A stretch of DNA of 64,000 nt. Source: Cupriavidus basilensis OR16 (lineage in GTDB: Bacteria; Pseudomonadota; Gammaproteobacteria; Burkholderiales; Burkholderiaceae). The position numbers were made by a program, and so were the translations under genes. Positions 26,755 to 37,026 of the stretch are shown in pieces; position 1 is the first letter of the stretch, and the number at the start of each line of letters is the position of its first letter. The DNA lies in assembly GCF_000243095.1 (NCBI RefSeq), contig NZ_AHJE01000098.1, positions 26,679-90,678 of the forward strand, read 5' to 3'. The notes under the pieces are model-generated. The model was not told where the DNA came from. It made no database searches and saw only the letters and a program-made list of their open reading frames with translations.

Positions 26755-29319
26755 TCAGCCGTCGTTACGGTCGCGGAAGATGCGGATGACATCCGGGTTG
26801 CGCCTGAGCGCCCGCATCACGTTGGCCAGGTGCAGGCGGTTCTGCACCTGGATGATGAACTGCATGTAGGTGGCCTCCTGGTGGCCGCCTTCCTGCTGCT
26901 CCATGGCCACGTGCGCGACGTTGGCGTCGGCCGAGGTCAGGTCGGCCGCAACGCGGGCCACGATGCCCTTGACGTTGCGTACCATCACCTTGATGGACAC
27001 ATCGAAGGAGCGCGTGGTCTTCTTCGCCCACATCACATCGATCCAGTGCTCCGGATCCTTGCTGTGCAGGCGCTTGGCGATCTTGCAATCCTGCACGTGG
27101 ATCTGCAAACCTTCGCCCTTGCCCAGGTAACCGACGATGGAGTCACCGGGAATCGGACGGCAGCATGACGAGAAGATCATCGACATGCCCTCGTCGCCGG
27201 TGATCGGCACCGCCGGGGCCTCTTCGCCGGCAAACGTCTGCACCGCCGCCAGCAGCGCGCTGTCGACGTCGCCGGAAAGCTCCTGCAGCAGGATCTCCAT
27301 GCGCTTGGCCACCACGGCCGGCACGCGCCGCCCCAGCGCCAGGTCGGCGAAGATGTCCTCTTTGTGCTTGTTGCCGGTCCACTGCACCATGCGGTCCCAC
27401 ACCGACTGCGGCAAGGCCTTGAGCTCGATGCCGAGCTGGCGCGCCGCCTGCTCGAGCAGGCGTTCGCCCAGCTGGATGGCTTCGTCGAGCCGGGTGGTCT
27501 TGAGGTAGTGGCGGATGGCCGCGCGCGCCTTGCCGGTGCGCACGAACGCCAGCCACGCCGGATTCGGCTTGGAGTACGGCGCCGTCACCACCTCGACGAT
27601 ATCGCCGCTCTTGAGCTCCGTGCGCAGCGGCAGCAGCTCATTGTTGATCTTGACTGCCACGCACTGGTTGCCAAGGTCGCTGTGCACGGCATAGGCGAAG
27701 TCGAGCGCGGTGGCGCCACGCGGCAACGCGCGGATATGCCCCTTGGGCGTGAACACGTAGACCGCATCCGGGAACAGGTCGATCTTGACGTGCTCGAGGA
27801 ATTCCTGCGAGTCGCCCGTCTGGCTCTGGATATCGAGCAGCGACTGCAGCCACTGGTGCGCCTGCTGCTGGATATCGTTGGCCTGGTCGGCCTGGTGCTT
27901 GTACATCCAGTGCGCGGCCACGCCGGCTTCCGCGATCTGGTGCATGTCGCGGGTGCGGATCTGGAATTCCACCGGCGTGCCGAACGGGCCCACCAGCGTG
28001 GTGTGCAGCGACTGGTAGCCGTTGATCTTGGGAATGGCGATGTAGTCCTTGAACTTGCCGGGCATGGGCTTGTACAGCCCGTGCAGCGCGCCCATCGCCA
28101 TATAGCTGTGCATCTGGGTTTCCACCACCACGCGGAAACCATACACGTCGAGCACCTGCGAAAACGACAACTGCTTGTCGTGCATCTTGCGGTAGATGCT
28201 GTAGAGCGTCTTTTCACGCCCCGACAGCTCGGCCACGATGCCGGCATCGCCCAGCGCCTTTTGCGCGGTTTCGAGAATGCGCTTGACCACTTCGCGCCGG
28301 TTGCCGCGAGCGGCCTTGACCGCCTTCTCCAGCGTGGCATAGCGGAACGGCGAACCGACCTTGAAGGACAGCTCCTGCAGTTCGCGGTAGGTGGTGTTGA
28401 GACCGAGCCGATGCGCGATCGGCGCGTAGATCTCCATGGTTTCGAGCGCAATCCGGCGCCGCTTTTCCGGCGGCACGAAATCGAGCGTGCGCATGTTGTG
28501 GGTGCGGTCGGCCAGCTTGACCAGGATCACCCGCACATCGCGCGCCATCGCCAGCAGCATCTTGCGAAAGCTCTCCGCCTGCGCCTGCTCGCGGCTCTGG
28601 AATTCGAGCTTGTCCAGCTTGGTCAGGCCATCGACCAGCTCGGACACCTTGGGGCCGAATTTTTCCGCCAGCTCGCTCTTGGTGATGCCCTGGTCTTCCA
28701 TCACGTCGTGCAGCAACGCCGCCATGATGGACTGCACATCGAGCTTCCAGTCCGCGCACAACTCCGCCACCGCTACCGGGTGCGTGATGTAGGGCTCGCC
28801 GCTCTGCCGATACTGGCCGAGGTGAGCCTCATCCGAGAACTGGAAGGCTTCGCGCACGTGCGCCTGGTCCGCCGGCTTGAGATAGGCGAGCTTCTCCATC
28901 AGCCGGGTGATCGAGATCACCTGCTGGCGCGGGGGCACTGCCGGTTGCGAGGTCGGGCCGAAGAAGTGACGGTAGGACTGCGCCAGCACCGCGTCAATGA
29001 AGAGCGCGTCACCCGGCGCGGCGCCCTGCGGCGCCCCGCTCAGCTCACTTTCGGCGGCGGCCTGCGCGGCTCGCGCCTTGCCAGCACCCATCGCGGGCGC
29101 AACGGCGCGCTCGCCAACCACATCGTTGCCAAGCGGATCAGGAAGATTGGGAGCGCCGGTACGCGCCGTCACGGTCGACTGACCGGGCGCGGCGCGCTTG
29201 CGCTGAACGGGTGGCACTGCATCGCCACTCGCCTCGCCAGGAGCTTCTCCGCGCGATCGCGCCGGCGTGGCCGTGGGGCTGGCCGTCGCGACAGGGGAGG
29301 AAGGCTGGGAGGAAGACAT
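26755..29319 (-). CDS. spoT: Bifunctional (p)ppGpp synthetase/hydrolase
   Basis: The enzyme makes and degrades the alarmone (p)ppGpp. An unusual Pro/Ala/Ser-rich N-terminal extension of about 110 residues precedes the HD hydrolase domain, which retains the active LLHDVMED motif (about residue 205) and KLADRTHNMRTL. The synthetase domain has GREKTLYSIYRKMHDK and NGYQSLHTTLVG (about 375-465). TGS (VYVFTPKGHIRALPRGATALDFAY) and a C-terminal ACT domain follow. Both catalytic sides look intact, as in betaproteobacterial SpoT. It is 110 bp downstream of rpoZ on the same strand, as in many Proteobacteria. Length 854 aa. Confidence 0.95.
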   Translation of the reverse strand: MSSSQPSSPVATASPTATPARSRGEAPGEASGDAVPPVQRKRAAPGQSTVTARTGAPNLPDPLGNDVVGERAVAPAMGAGKARAAQAAAESELSGAPQGAAPGDALFIDAVLAQSYRHFFGPTSQPAVPPRQQVISITRLMEKLAYLKPADQAHVREAFQFSDEAHLGQYRQSGEPYITHPVAVAELCADWKLDVQSIMAALLHDVMEDQGITKSELAEKFGPKVSELVDGLTKLDKLEFQSREQAQAESFRKMLLAMARDVRVILVKLADRTHNMRTLDFVPPEKRRRIALETMEIYAPIAHRLGLNTTYRELQELSFKVGSPFRYATLEKAVKAARGNRREVVKRILETAQKALGDAGIVAELSGREKTLYSIYRKMHDKQLSFSQVLDVYGFRVVVETQMHSYMAMGALHGLYKPMPGKFKDYIAIPKINGYQSLHTTLVGPFGTPVEFQIRTRDMHQIAEAGVAAHWMYKHQADQANDIQQQAHQWLQSLLDIQSQTGDSQEFLEHVKIDLFPDAVYVFTPKGHIRALPRGATALDFAYAVHSDLGNQCVAVKINNELLPLRTELKSGDIVEVVTAPYSKPNPAWLAFVRTGKARAAIRHYLKTTRLDEAIQLGERLLEQAARQLGIELKALPQSVWDRMVQWTGNKHKEDIFADLALGRRVPAVVAKRMEILLQELSGDVDSALLAAVQTFAGEEAPAVPITGDEGMSMIFSSCCRPIPGDSIVGYLGKGEGLQIHVQDCKIAKRLHSKDPEHWIDVMWAKKTTRSFDVSIKVMVRNVKGIVARVAADLTSADANVAHVAMEQQEGGHQEATYMQFIIQVQNRLHLANVMRALRRNPDVIRIFRDRNDG

Positions 29320-29429
29320 GTGGGCGGCTTCTGTAATCTGGCTGGTTAAGCAAGTACGCGAACAAGTACGTTAGCAGAGTCTCAATGCAAAGGTACGCGT
29401 TGCTAGGACTGGCCACCGCCGCCCGAAAA

Positions 29430-29633
29430 TCAGGTCGGTACCTTCTTGAGCATCTCGATGCCGATCTGGCCCGAGGCGATCTCGCGCAGCGCCACAACCG
29501 TGGGCTTGTCCTTGGCCTCGACCTTGGGAGTGTGACCCTGCACCAACTGACGGGCCCGGTAGGTCGCCGCGAGCGCGAGCTCGAAACGATTCGGGATGTG
29601 TTTCAGACAATCTTCGACGGTAATACGCGCCAT
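29430..29633 (-). CDS. rpoZ: RNA polymerase omega subunit
   Basis: The omega subunit helps assemble RNA polymerase and forms part of a ppGpp site. The 67-aa protein begins MARITVEDCLKHI and has NRFELALAATYRARQL, the diagnostic helix. The start is ATG 29633. It is followed by spoT and preceded, 84 bp upstream, by gmk, the standard gmk-rpoZ-spoT order. Confidence 0.97.
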   Translation of the reverse strand: MARITVEDCLKHIPNRFELALAATYRARQLVQGHTPKVEAKDKPTVVALREIASGQIGIEMLKKVPT

Positions 29634-29717
29634 ATGTAATCCACCTCGGGACAAAACCTTATGCGATGCCGGCTATTTTACAGCACGCGGCAAGAAACGT
29701 TCCCGCCGCGCTCCGGA

Positions 29718-30371
29718 TCAATGAATGCCGAGCTCGATGAAGAGGTCGGCGTGACGCGCCTTTTGCGACGAAAACCGCAGACGGGTGGCGCGGATGACGC
29801 TGCGAAGCTGTTCGAGCGCGTGCTCGAAAACCTCGTTGATGATGACATAGTCCGACTCGGACGCATGGGCCATCTCGCTGCCGGCTGCCAGCAGGCGGCG
29901 CACGATCACATTGGGCTCGTCCTGGCCACGCTTGTTCAGGCGTTCTTCAAGCGCTTGCAGCGACGGCGGCAGGATGAAGATCTCCATGGCGTTGGAAAAG
30001 CGCTGGTGCACCTGCTGCGCGCCCTGCCAGTCGATTTCCAGGAGCACATCGTTGCCCTGGGCCATCTGGTGCTCGATCCACACCCGCGAGGTGGCGTAGT
30101 AGTTGCCATGCACCTCCGCCCACTCGAGGAATTCGCCGCGATCGCGCGCCGCGCGGAAGGCGTCCACGGTGGTGAAGTGGTACTCGCGGCCATCCTGCTC
30201 GCCGGGGCGCGGCGCGCGGGTGGTGTGCGAGATGGACAGGCGAATGGCCGGGTCCTGCGCCAGCAGCGCGTTGACCAGGGTGGACTTGCCGGCGCCGGAA
30301 GGCGCCACCACCATGAACAGGTTGCCGGGGTAGGCGGTGTCGATGGCGACGTGGGACGACGTTTCACTCAT
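29718..30371 (-). CDS. gmk: Guanylate kinase
   Basis: Gmk phosphorylates GMP to GDP. The P-loop VAPSGAGKSTLV lies near residue 22, followed by SHTTRAPRPGEQDGREYHF and the LLEIDWQGAQQV lid segment. I use ATG 30371 (217 aa); an alternative ATG at 30380 overlaps the yicC stop (TGA 30377-30379), implying translational coupling. The usual size is about 205-220 aa. Rather than a single 547-aa ORF, the upstream frame is the broken end of yicC. Confidence 0.95.
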   Translation of the reverse strand: MSETSSHVAIDTAYPGNLFMVVAPSGAGKSTLVNALLAQDPAIRLSISHTTRAPRPGEQDGREYHFTTVDAFRAARDRGEFLEWAEVHGNYYATSRVWIEHQMAQGNDVLLEIDWQGAQQVHQRFSNAMEIFILPPSLQALEERLNKRGQDEPNVIVRRLLAAGSEMAHASESDYVIINEVFEHALEQLRSVIRATRLRFSSQKARHADLFIELGIH

Positions 30372-30376
30372 GATGA

Positions 30377-31319
30377 TCATTCTAGGTTCTGAATCTGTTC
30401 TCGCATCTGCTCGATCAGCAGTTTGAGCTCCATGGCGGCATCGGCCAGTTCCTTGGCCGCTGACTTGGAGCCCAGCGTGTTCGCTTCGCGGTTGAGCTCC
30501 TGCATCATGAAATCGAGCCGCTTGCCGACCTGCCCCGCCCTTGTTGAGGATATGGCGGGTTTCGTTCAGGTGGGCCTGCAGGCGCGACAGCTCTTCGGCG
30601 ATGTCGATGCGGATGCCGTAGACCGTGGCTTCCTGGCGGATGCGCTCGCCGATTTCGTCGCGGCTCATCGAGGGCATGCCACCCGGCGCCACCAGGTTGA
30701 AAGCCTCCTGCAGGCGCTCGGTGAGCTTGTCCTGGTGATGGGCGATCAGTTGCGGGATGGTGGGCGTGAGGCGCTCGACGATGGCCAGCATGGCTTCGAT
30801 GCGCTCGTCCAGGGTAGCCTTGAGCGCGTCGCCCTCGCGGCGGCGCGCTTCCAGCAGTTGCCCCAACGCGTCCTTGGCCGCGCCGGTGACCGCCTCGCGC
30901 AGGGCGTCCTGCGACAATTCGGGCTCCACCAGCACGCCGGGCCAGCGCAGGATCTCGCCCATGCGCAGCGAGCCCGCCTCGGTGAAGGTGCCCGCTACCG
31001 TGGCCTCGATCGAGCGGATCTGCGCCAGCAGGGCATCGTTGAGCGCCAGCGTGGTGCCACCGGCCCCGGCATCGGCGCGCTGCAGGTTGATGCGGCATTC
31101 CAGCTTGCCTCGCGACAGCTTCGCCATGAGCATTTCCCGCAGCGCCGGCTCGAAGGCGCGGCATTCTTCGGGAGCCCGGAAAAACAGGTCGAGGAATCGC
31201 GAGTTGACCGTGCGGAACTCCACCGAAACGGATGCGGTCCTGCCGGTGGGCGCGCCTTGCGCGTCCGTCAGCGGCGCCTGGCGCGTCGCCAGGCCGTAGC
31301 CTGTCATGCTGTGGATCAT
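30377..31319 (-). CDS. yicC: YicC-family endoribonuclease-like protein, frameshifted
   Basis: YicC-family proteins are linked to RNA degradation in Enterobacteria. The start is ATG 31319 (IHSMTGYGLATR is the conserved N-terminus). The first 260 residues read normally (RTVNSRFLDLFFRAPEE, SRGKLECRINLQ, DEIGERIRQEATVYG). Near 30533-30536 one extra base in a C run shifts the frame after LNKGG; without it the text continues QVGKRLDFMMQELNREANTLGS to EQIQNLE and the stop at 30377. One base insertion breaks it. The gene overlaps gmk. Confidence 0.9.
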
Positions 31320-31497
31320 TGAGTAGTCTCGCGAAATGGCCATGTGGCCGCCTGGGTTCAATCAGCCTGGGGAGCCGGCAGCCCCGCAACCACGCCGGTT
31401 GAACGCCGAAAACAGGGCCCAAAAGGGCCGCTATTGTGTTCTTTACAAGTCATCGATTAGTCAGGACAATCCGGAGGCAATCAAGGTCCCGAATCCT

Positions 31498-32555
31498 ATG
31501 ACAGAGCCAAAGGGCGCATCACCTCCAAAGAGCGCACCGCTGCCCATCGGCACGCTGCTGTCCAACTATCGTATTGTAAAGAAGTTGGCCAGCGGGGGGT
31601 TCATTCGAGTTTCGTCTACCTGGCCACTGACGAGACCGGCTGCCCCGTCGCGATCAAGGAGTACCTGCCGTCATCGCTGGCACGCCGCAATCCCGGCGAA
31701 CTGATCCCCGTGGTGCCCGAGGAAAGCGCGGCGTCGTTCCGGCTGGGGCTCAAGTATTTCTTCGAGGAAGGCCGCTCGCTGGCAAAGATTTCGCATCCCA
31801 GCGTGGTGCGCGTGGTGAATTTCTTCCGCGAGAATTCCACCGTCTACATGGTGATGAACTACGAGCTGGGCAAGACGCTGCAGGAGCACATCCTGCACGC
31901 GCGCCAGCAAGGCCGCGCCAAGGTGCTGCGCGAACACTTCATCCGCAAGGTCTTCCACGACCTGATGAGCGGCCTGCGCGAGGTGCATATCCACAAGCTG
32001 CTGCACCTGGATATCAAGCCCGGCAACATCTACCTGCGCGAAGACGAATCGCCCATCCTGCTGGATTTTGGCGCCGCGCGCCAGATCCTGACCATGGAAG
32101 CAGCGCGCTTCCAGCCCATGTACACGCCGGGCTTTGCCGCGCCCGAGCTATACGGCAAGCATTCCGAACTGGGGCCGTGGACCGACATCTACAGCCTTGG
32201 CGCCACACTCTATGCCTGCATGGCAGGCATGCCGCCCCAGGAGGCCAACCAGCGCGAGAAGGACGACCGCATGGCGGACTCCATCACGCGGCTGCGCGCC
32301 AGCTACACCCATGGCCTCGTGGACCTGGTCGAATGGTGCCTGCGCCTGACCCCTTCCGAGCGGCCGCAGAGCGTGTTCCGGCTACAAAAAGAGTTGCGCG
32401 AACAGACCAATGCGCTGGGCGAGCAGGCCACCGCGCCCGCCGTGACGGCCGCCGCCGAGCGCCCCCTGGCTAGCCGGTTCCTGACGCTGCTGCGCAAGCG
32501 TGAAGAGCCTGCGGCGGCAGCCCAGGCCAAGGAGGCCGGCACGAGCGGCGAATAA
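31498..32555 (+). CDS. Ser/Thr protein kinase, frameshifted near ATP loop
   Basis: This Hanks-type kinase has the glycine loop KKLASGGF (near residue 33), the ATP Lys in AIKEYLP, the catalytic loop HLDIKPGNIYL (HLD instead of HRD, Asp retained) and the LDFGAAR magnesium motif, then APELYGKHSELGPWTDIYSLG. The frame shifts at about 31602-31606: SGGF should run into SFVYLATDETG, and one lost base (or two gained) explains it. The restored product is about 352 aa with no transmembrane or PASTA segment. The PP2C gene downstream (181 bp) probably reverses its phosphorylation. Substrates are unknown. Confidence 0.88.
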
Positions 32556-32736
32556 GGCACATAATGTGCGCCTTTATCGCGTCCTGTGCCGACCCCGGCC
32601 CTCGCCGCCGTCCGACGCCCTGCGCCCATTTACAACTATGATGAGAATCGTCGCCTCGCGCCCCACCCGCACGCCGTACCGGTGGCACGCGCATATGGCG
32701 CTTACGTCTCTCAAGAACTGACCCCCTACAGCCACC

Positions 32737-33651
32737 ATGCGATTCTCCGTCTACCAGGAAAGCAGAAAAGGCGGCCGCCGCATCAACCAGGACCGCATGG
32801 GCTATTGCTTCACGCGGGATGCCCTGTTGATGGTGCTGGCCGATGGCCTGGGCGGCCACGCGCTGGGCGAAGTCGCCGCGCAACAAGCCTTGCAGACCCT
32901 GGCACGCCAGTTCCAGGCCCAGGCCCGGCCCTCGATCCGCAATCCTGCCGATTTTCTGCAGGACACCATCATGCTGGCCCACCGGGAAATCCATCGCTAC
33001 GCCGAAGCCAACCAGTTGGCCGACGTCCCGCGCACCACCGTGGTCTGCTGCCTGGTGCAGAACGGGCAGATCCACTGGGCCCACGCCGGCGACTCGCGGC
33101 TCTACCTGGTGCGCAAGGGCAACCTGCTGACCCGCACGCGCGACCACTCCAAGATCGAGAACCTGCTGCAGCAGGAGCGCGTGCTGCCGATGGAGGTGGC
33201 CAACCACCCCGAACGCAACAAGCTCTACAACTGCCTCGGCTCGCCCAACCTGCCGCTGATCGATATCGGCGGCCCGCTGCGGCTGGAGCCGGGCGACGTG
33301 GCCCTGCTGTGCTCCGACGGGCTGTGGGGCAGCATCGAAGAGCAACTGCTGGTCGAAAAGGTGACCAACCTGTCCGTGGTGCACGCCATTCCGGACCTGA
33401 TCGAGCAGGCACTGCACAATGCCGGCGACGGCGCCGACAACACGACCGCCATCGCCATGATGTGGGAGCTCGACGCCAATCTCTCCAACGAGGACTCGGT
33501 CGCCACCGAGACCCTGCCGCTCAACACGTTCACCACCTCGATCCTCGAGAACAACGGCGGCGATACCGACCTGCTCTCCGAAGAGGAGATCGAGCGCTCC
33601 ATCGCCGAGATCCGCGCGGCGATCGACAAGACCAGCAATTTCATGCGCTGA
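32737..33651 (+). CDS. PP2C-family Ser/Thr protein phosphatase
   Basis: The 304-aa protein carries all PP2C metal motifs: RRINQDR (near 15), MVLADGLGGHALGE (near 32), WAHAGDSRLYLV (near 112), LLCSDGLWGSI (near 190) and DGADNTTAIAMMW (near 230). It is cytoplasmic, without membrane segments; the C-terminal 60 residues are acidic and variable. It probably dephosphorylates targets of the kinase immediately upstream. The downstream neighbour on the same strand is rph, 187 bp away. Confidence 0.93.
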   Translation: MRFSVYQESRKGGRRINQDRMGYCFTRDALLMVLADGLGGHALGEVAAQQALQTLARQFQAQARPSIRNPADFLQDTIMLAHREIHRYAEANQLADVPRTTVVCCLVQNGQIHWAHAGDSRLYLVRKGNLLTRTRDHSKIENLLQQERVLPMEVANHPERNKLYNCLGSPNLPLIDIGGPLRLEPGDVALLCSDGLWGSIEEQLLVEKVTNLSVVHAIPDLIEQALHNAGDGADNTTAIAMMWELDANLSNEDSVATETLPLNTFTTSILENNGGDTDLLSEEEIERSIAEIRAAIDKTSNFMR

Positions 33652-33838
33652 ACTCGCGCGGCCGGGCCCGCCCCCGAAGCCGGGGCGATCGCGGGCTAAA
33701 GTACCGCCCGCGCCGCAATGGCACGGGAATTCGCGGTCCCGGCCGGTGGAACCCGGGGGGAATTGATGGCGAACGCGCACGCGCCGCCCGGCGGCGTTAA
33801 AATCCGGGTCCTGAACTGATTCCCGAGAAAACCCCCAC

Positions 33839-34558
33839 ATGCGACCCAGCGGACGCGCAGCCGATGCGCTGCGCCCTATTACCCTGACCCGCCACTACAC
33901 CCGTCACGCCGAAGGTGCTGTCCTGAGTGCCTTTGGCGACACCAAGGTGCTGTGCACCGCCAGCGTGCTGGCCAAGGTGCCTCCCCACAAGAAGGGCAGC
34001 GGCGAAGGCTGGGTCACCGCCGAGTACGGCATGCTGCCGCGCGCCACCCACACGCGTTCGGACCGTGAAGCCGCCCGCGGCAAGCAGACCGGTCGCACCC
34101 AGGAAATCCAGCGCCTGATCGGCCGGGCGATGCGCTCGGTGTTCGATCTGTCCGCGCTGGGCGAATTCACCATCCACCTGGACTGCGACGTGCTGCAGGC
34201 CGACGGCGGCACCCGCACCGCGGCCATCACCGGCGCCTTCGTGGCCGCCCATGATGCCGTCTCCGCGATGCTGCGCGACGGCCAGATCAAGGCTAGCCCG
34301 ATCCGCGATTTCGTGGCCGCCGTGTCGGTCGGCATGGTGGATGGCGTGGCCGTGCTGGACCTGGACTATGCCGAGGACAGCAACTGCGACACCGACATGA
34401 ACGTGGTCATGACCGGCAGCGGCGGCTTTGTTGAAGTGCAAGGCACCGCCGAAGGCGTACCGTTCAGCCGCGCCGAGCTCGATGCCATGACGCGCATCGC
34501 CGAGCAAGGCATCGCCGAACTGGTGGCGCACCAGCGCCGCGCGCTGGGCCTGGCCTGA
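33839..34558 (+). CDS. rph: Ribonuclease PH
   Basis: RNase PH trims tRNA 3' ends by phosphorolysis. The 239-aa protein has TRHYTRHAEGAVLSAFG, GWVTAEYGMLPRATHTR and GRAMRSVFDL, the substrate and hexamer motifs, and CDVLQADGGTRTAAITG near residue 120. The length matches the family. rdgB starts 13 bases past the stop and hemW overlaps rdgB, so the three form an operon. Confidence 0.96.
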   Translation: MRPSGRAADALRPITLTRHYTRHAEGAVLSAFGDTKVLCTASVLAKVPPHKKGSGEGWVTAEYGMLPRATHTRSDREAARGKQTGRTQEIQRLIGRAMRSVFDLSALGEFTIHLDCDVLQADGGTRTAAITGAFVAAHDAVSAMLRDGQIKASPIRDFVAAVSVGMVDGVAVLDLDYAEDSNCDTDMNVVMTGSGGFVEVQGTAEGVPFSRAELDAMTRIAEQGIAELVAHQRRALGLA

Positions 34559-34571
34559 TAGGGTGAACGCA

Positions 34572-35189
34572 ATGCAACGCCTGGTCCTCGCCTCCAACAA
34601 CCCCGGCAAGCTCGGCGAGTTTGGCGCACTGCTGGCGCCGCTCGGCTTCGAGGTGATCCCGCAGGGGCAACTCGGCATTGCCGAGGCCGAGGAGCCCTTC
34701 GCCACCTTTGTCGAGAACGCCCTCACCAAGGCGCGCCACGCCAGCCGCCTGGCCGGCCTGCCCGCGCTGGCGGATGATTCCGGCATCTGCGTGGACGCGC
34801 TGGATGGCGCGCCGGGCGTCTACTCGGCGCGTTATGCGCAACTGGTGGGCAAGCCGAAGTCAGATGCCGCCAACAACGCGCACCTCATCTCGCAGCTGGC
34901 CGGCAAGCTCAATCGCCGCGCCTACTACTACTGCGTGCTGGTGCTGGTGCGCCATGCGGACGATCCGCGGCCGGTCATCGCCGAGGGCGTGTGGGCGGGC
35001 GAGGTGGTCGACGCACCGCGCGGCAACGCCGGCTTTGGCTACGACCCGCACTTCCTGCTGCCGCACCTGGGCAAGACCGCGGCCGAGCTGAGCGCCGAGG
35101 AAAAAAATGCCGTCAGCCACCGCGCGCTCGCGCTCAGGGCACTGACAGAGCGCCTGCAGGCCGCCGGCCCCAGGACTGGCTGCCCATGA
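34572..35189 (+). CDS. rdgB: XTP/dITP pyrophosphatase (RdgB/HAM1)
   Basis: The enzyme removes ITP/XTP from the nucleotide pool. RLVLASNNPGKLGEF is the N-terminal signature, FVENALTKARHAS and LADDSGICVDAL the catalytic acids, and GNAGFGYDPHFLLP the base pocket. I take ATG 34572 (GTG 34563 is possible). Its TGA overlaps the hemW ATG (ATGA at 35186-35189), giving translational coupling. 205 aa. Confidence 0.95.
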   Translation: MQRLVLASNNPGKLGEFGALLAPLGFEVIPQGQLGIAEAEEPFATFVENALTKARHASRLAGLPALADDSGICVDALDGAPGVYSARYAQLVGKPKSDAANNAHLISQLAGKLNRRAYYYCVLVLVRHADDPRPVIAEGVWAGEVVDAPRGNAGFGYDPHFLLPHLGKTAAELSAEEKNAVSHRALALRALTERLQAAGPRTGCP

Positions 35190-36435
35190 TTCCGATCGTT
35201 CCCCTGGCGTCCACGGGCGCCAGCGCCGGCGCGCCCGCCGATACCAAGTCACTGTGGCTGCAGCCGGGCCAGCTCGCGCTGCCCGGCTCCCCGCCGCTGT
35301 CGCTCTACGTGCATATCCCGTGGTGCGTGCGCAAGTGCCCGTACTGCGATTTCAATTCGCATGCCGTGCCCGGCGCGGTGGACAGCCACGACATCCCGGA
35401 AGACGCCTATCTGGACGCGCTGCGCGCCGACCTGGAGCAATCGCTGCCGCTGGTATGGGGCCGCCCGGTGCACACGATCTTCATCGGCGGCGGCACGCCC
35501 AGCCTGCTGTCGGCCGCCGGCATGGACCGGCTGTTGTCGGATATCCGCGCGCTGCTGCCGCTGGACGCCGACGCCGAGATCACCATGGAGGCCAATCCCG
35601 GCACGTTCGAGGCGGAACGCTTCGCGAGCTATCGGGCCAGCGGCATCAACCGCTTGTCCATCGGCATCCAGAGTTTCAACGACCGCCATCTCGCCGCGCT
35701 CGGCCGCATCCACGGCGGCGCCGAAGCCCGCGCGGCATCGGCATCGCGCTGGATAACTTCGACAACGTCAACCTCGACCTGATGTACGCGCTGCCCGGCC
35801 AAACGCTGGCGGAGTGCGCCGAGGACCTGGAAACCGCGTTGTCGTTCAACACCACGCACCTGTCGCTCTACCACCTGACGCTGGAGCCCAACACGCTGTT
35901 CGCCAAGTTCCCGCCGGCGCTGCCGGATGACGACAGCGCGTATGAAATGCAGGACCTGATCGAAGCGCGCACCGCGCAGGCAGGCTACATCCACTACGAA
36001 ACCTCGGCCTACGCCCGGCCGCATCGGCAAGCGCGCCACAACCTGAACTACTGGCGCTTTGGCGACTACCTGGGCATCGGGGCCGGCGCGCACGGCAAGC
36101 TGTCGTTCCCGCACCGGGTGCTGCGCCAGATGCGCCACAAGCATCCCGCCACCTACATGGCGCAGGCCATGGCCGGCAACGCGGTGCAGGAGCAGCACGA
36201 TGTCGGCGCCGCCGACCTGCCCTTCGAGTTCATGCTGAACGCGCTGCGCCTGACTGACGGCGTGCCGGCCAGCACGTTCTTCGACCACACCGGGCTGCCG
36301 CTGCACACCATCAGCCGCGACCTGGCCGCCGCCGAACAGAAAGGCCTGCTGGAAGCGGATCTCGCTACCATCAAGCCAACAGAACTGGGCCGGCGCTTCC
36401 TGAACGACCTCCAGGAGATGTTCCTGAAAGGTTGA
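35186..36435 (+). CDS. hemW: HemW radical SAM protein, frameshifted
   Basis: HemW is a heme-binding radical SAM chaperone related to HemN. The cluster motif CVRKCPYC lies near residue 50, FIGGGTPSLLS near 97 and NRLSIGIQSFN near 155. The frame shifts near 35733-35737: HGGAEARA should continue GIGIALDNFDNVNLDL, and one missing base there restores about 416 aa. The rest, including HNLNYWRFGDYLGIGAGAHG and the C-terminal winged helix, is complete. The gene overlaps rdgB and ends before the hairpin at 36461-36486. Confidence 0.92.
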
Positions 36436-36460
36436 TCGCGCTAGCGCGCAGCCACAGGCA

Positions 36461-36486
36461 AAACGGCCACCCGAGGGTGGCCGTTT
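36461..36486. terminator. Hairpin between hemW and slyB-like gene
   Basis: A perfect inverted repeat AAACGGCCACC / GGTGGCCGTTT around a CGAG loop region lies 26 bases past hemW, positioned for both convergent genes. Confidence 0.8.
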
Positions 36487-36516
36487 GCTTGCGTGCGCGG
36501 CGCGAAGCGATGCCGG

Positions 36517-37026
36517 TCAGTACGGCGTCGCCATGTCGTTGGCCACCTGGGCGCGGGAACCGACGCGCAGATTGCTGACGTTGCGCTGCGTCACGGTCGC
36601 CATGCGCCCATCGTCCAAGCGCACATTGACGCGATACACGGTATCGGTGCTGCTGCCTGCGCGCTTCTCGATCTGGTTGCCCGCCACGCCACCCGCCACG
36701 GCGCCGCCGATGGTGGCAATGGTATTGCCGGTGCCCCCGCCGATCTGGTGGCCCAACAAGCCGCCGGCCACGCCGCCGATCACGGTGCCGAGCAAGCCCG
36801 AGCTGTTTTGCTGCGTCGTCATCGGCTCGATCGATTCAACCCGGCCATAGAGCACCGAATTCGCGGGCGCCTGGTAGGTGTTGGTGCCCGGGGGCGGGGG
36901 CGGTGCCTGATAAGCTTGCTGCGGCGCGCCATAGCCACCGCCATATCCGCCACCGGGCGCCGCGCAACCGGCCAAGCCAACCACGGCGGCGGCCGCCGCC
37001 ACGCCCAACAGAGTCTTGCCATTCAT
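36517..37026 (-). CDS. SlyB-like glycine-zipper lipoprotein
   Basis: The 169-aa lipoprotein has lipobox LAGC (Cys near residue 21), a Gly/Tyr/Pro-rich linker (about 25-55), and a central glycine-zipper hairpin (LLGTVIGGVAGGLLGHQIG then IATIGGAVAGGVAGNQIE, about 78-115) of the Rick_17kDa/SlyB type, followed by a C-terminal beta region (VYRVNVRLDDGRMATVTQ). Such proteins stabilise the outer membrane. GAGGAG lies just upstream of ATG 37026. Confidence 0.92.
   Translation of the reverse strand: MNGKTLLGVAAAAAVVGLAGCAAPGGGYGGGYGAPQQAYQAPPPPPGTNTYQAPANSVLYGRVESIEPMTTQQNSSGLLGTVIGGVAGGLLGHQIGGGTGNTIATIGGAVAGGVAGNQIEKRAGSSTDTVYRVNVRLDDGRMATVTQRNVSNLRVGSRAQVANDMATPY

Noticed and set aside
27364..29349. 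661-codon plus-strand open frame
   Set aside because: It is antisense to spoT, which is fully recognisable.
29718..31361. A yicC-gmk fusion of 547 aa
   Set aside because: The join arises from a one-base insertion in yicC; the normal yicC end and a separate gmk start are both visible.
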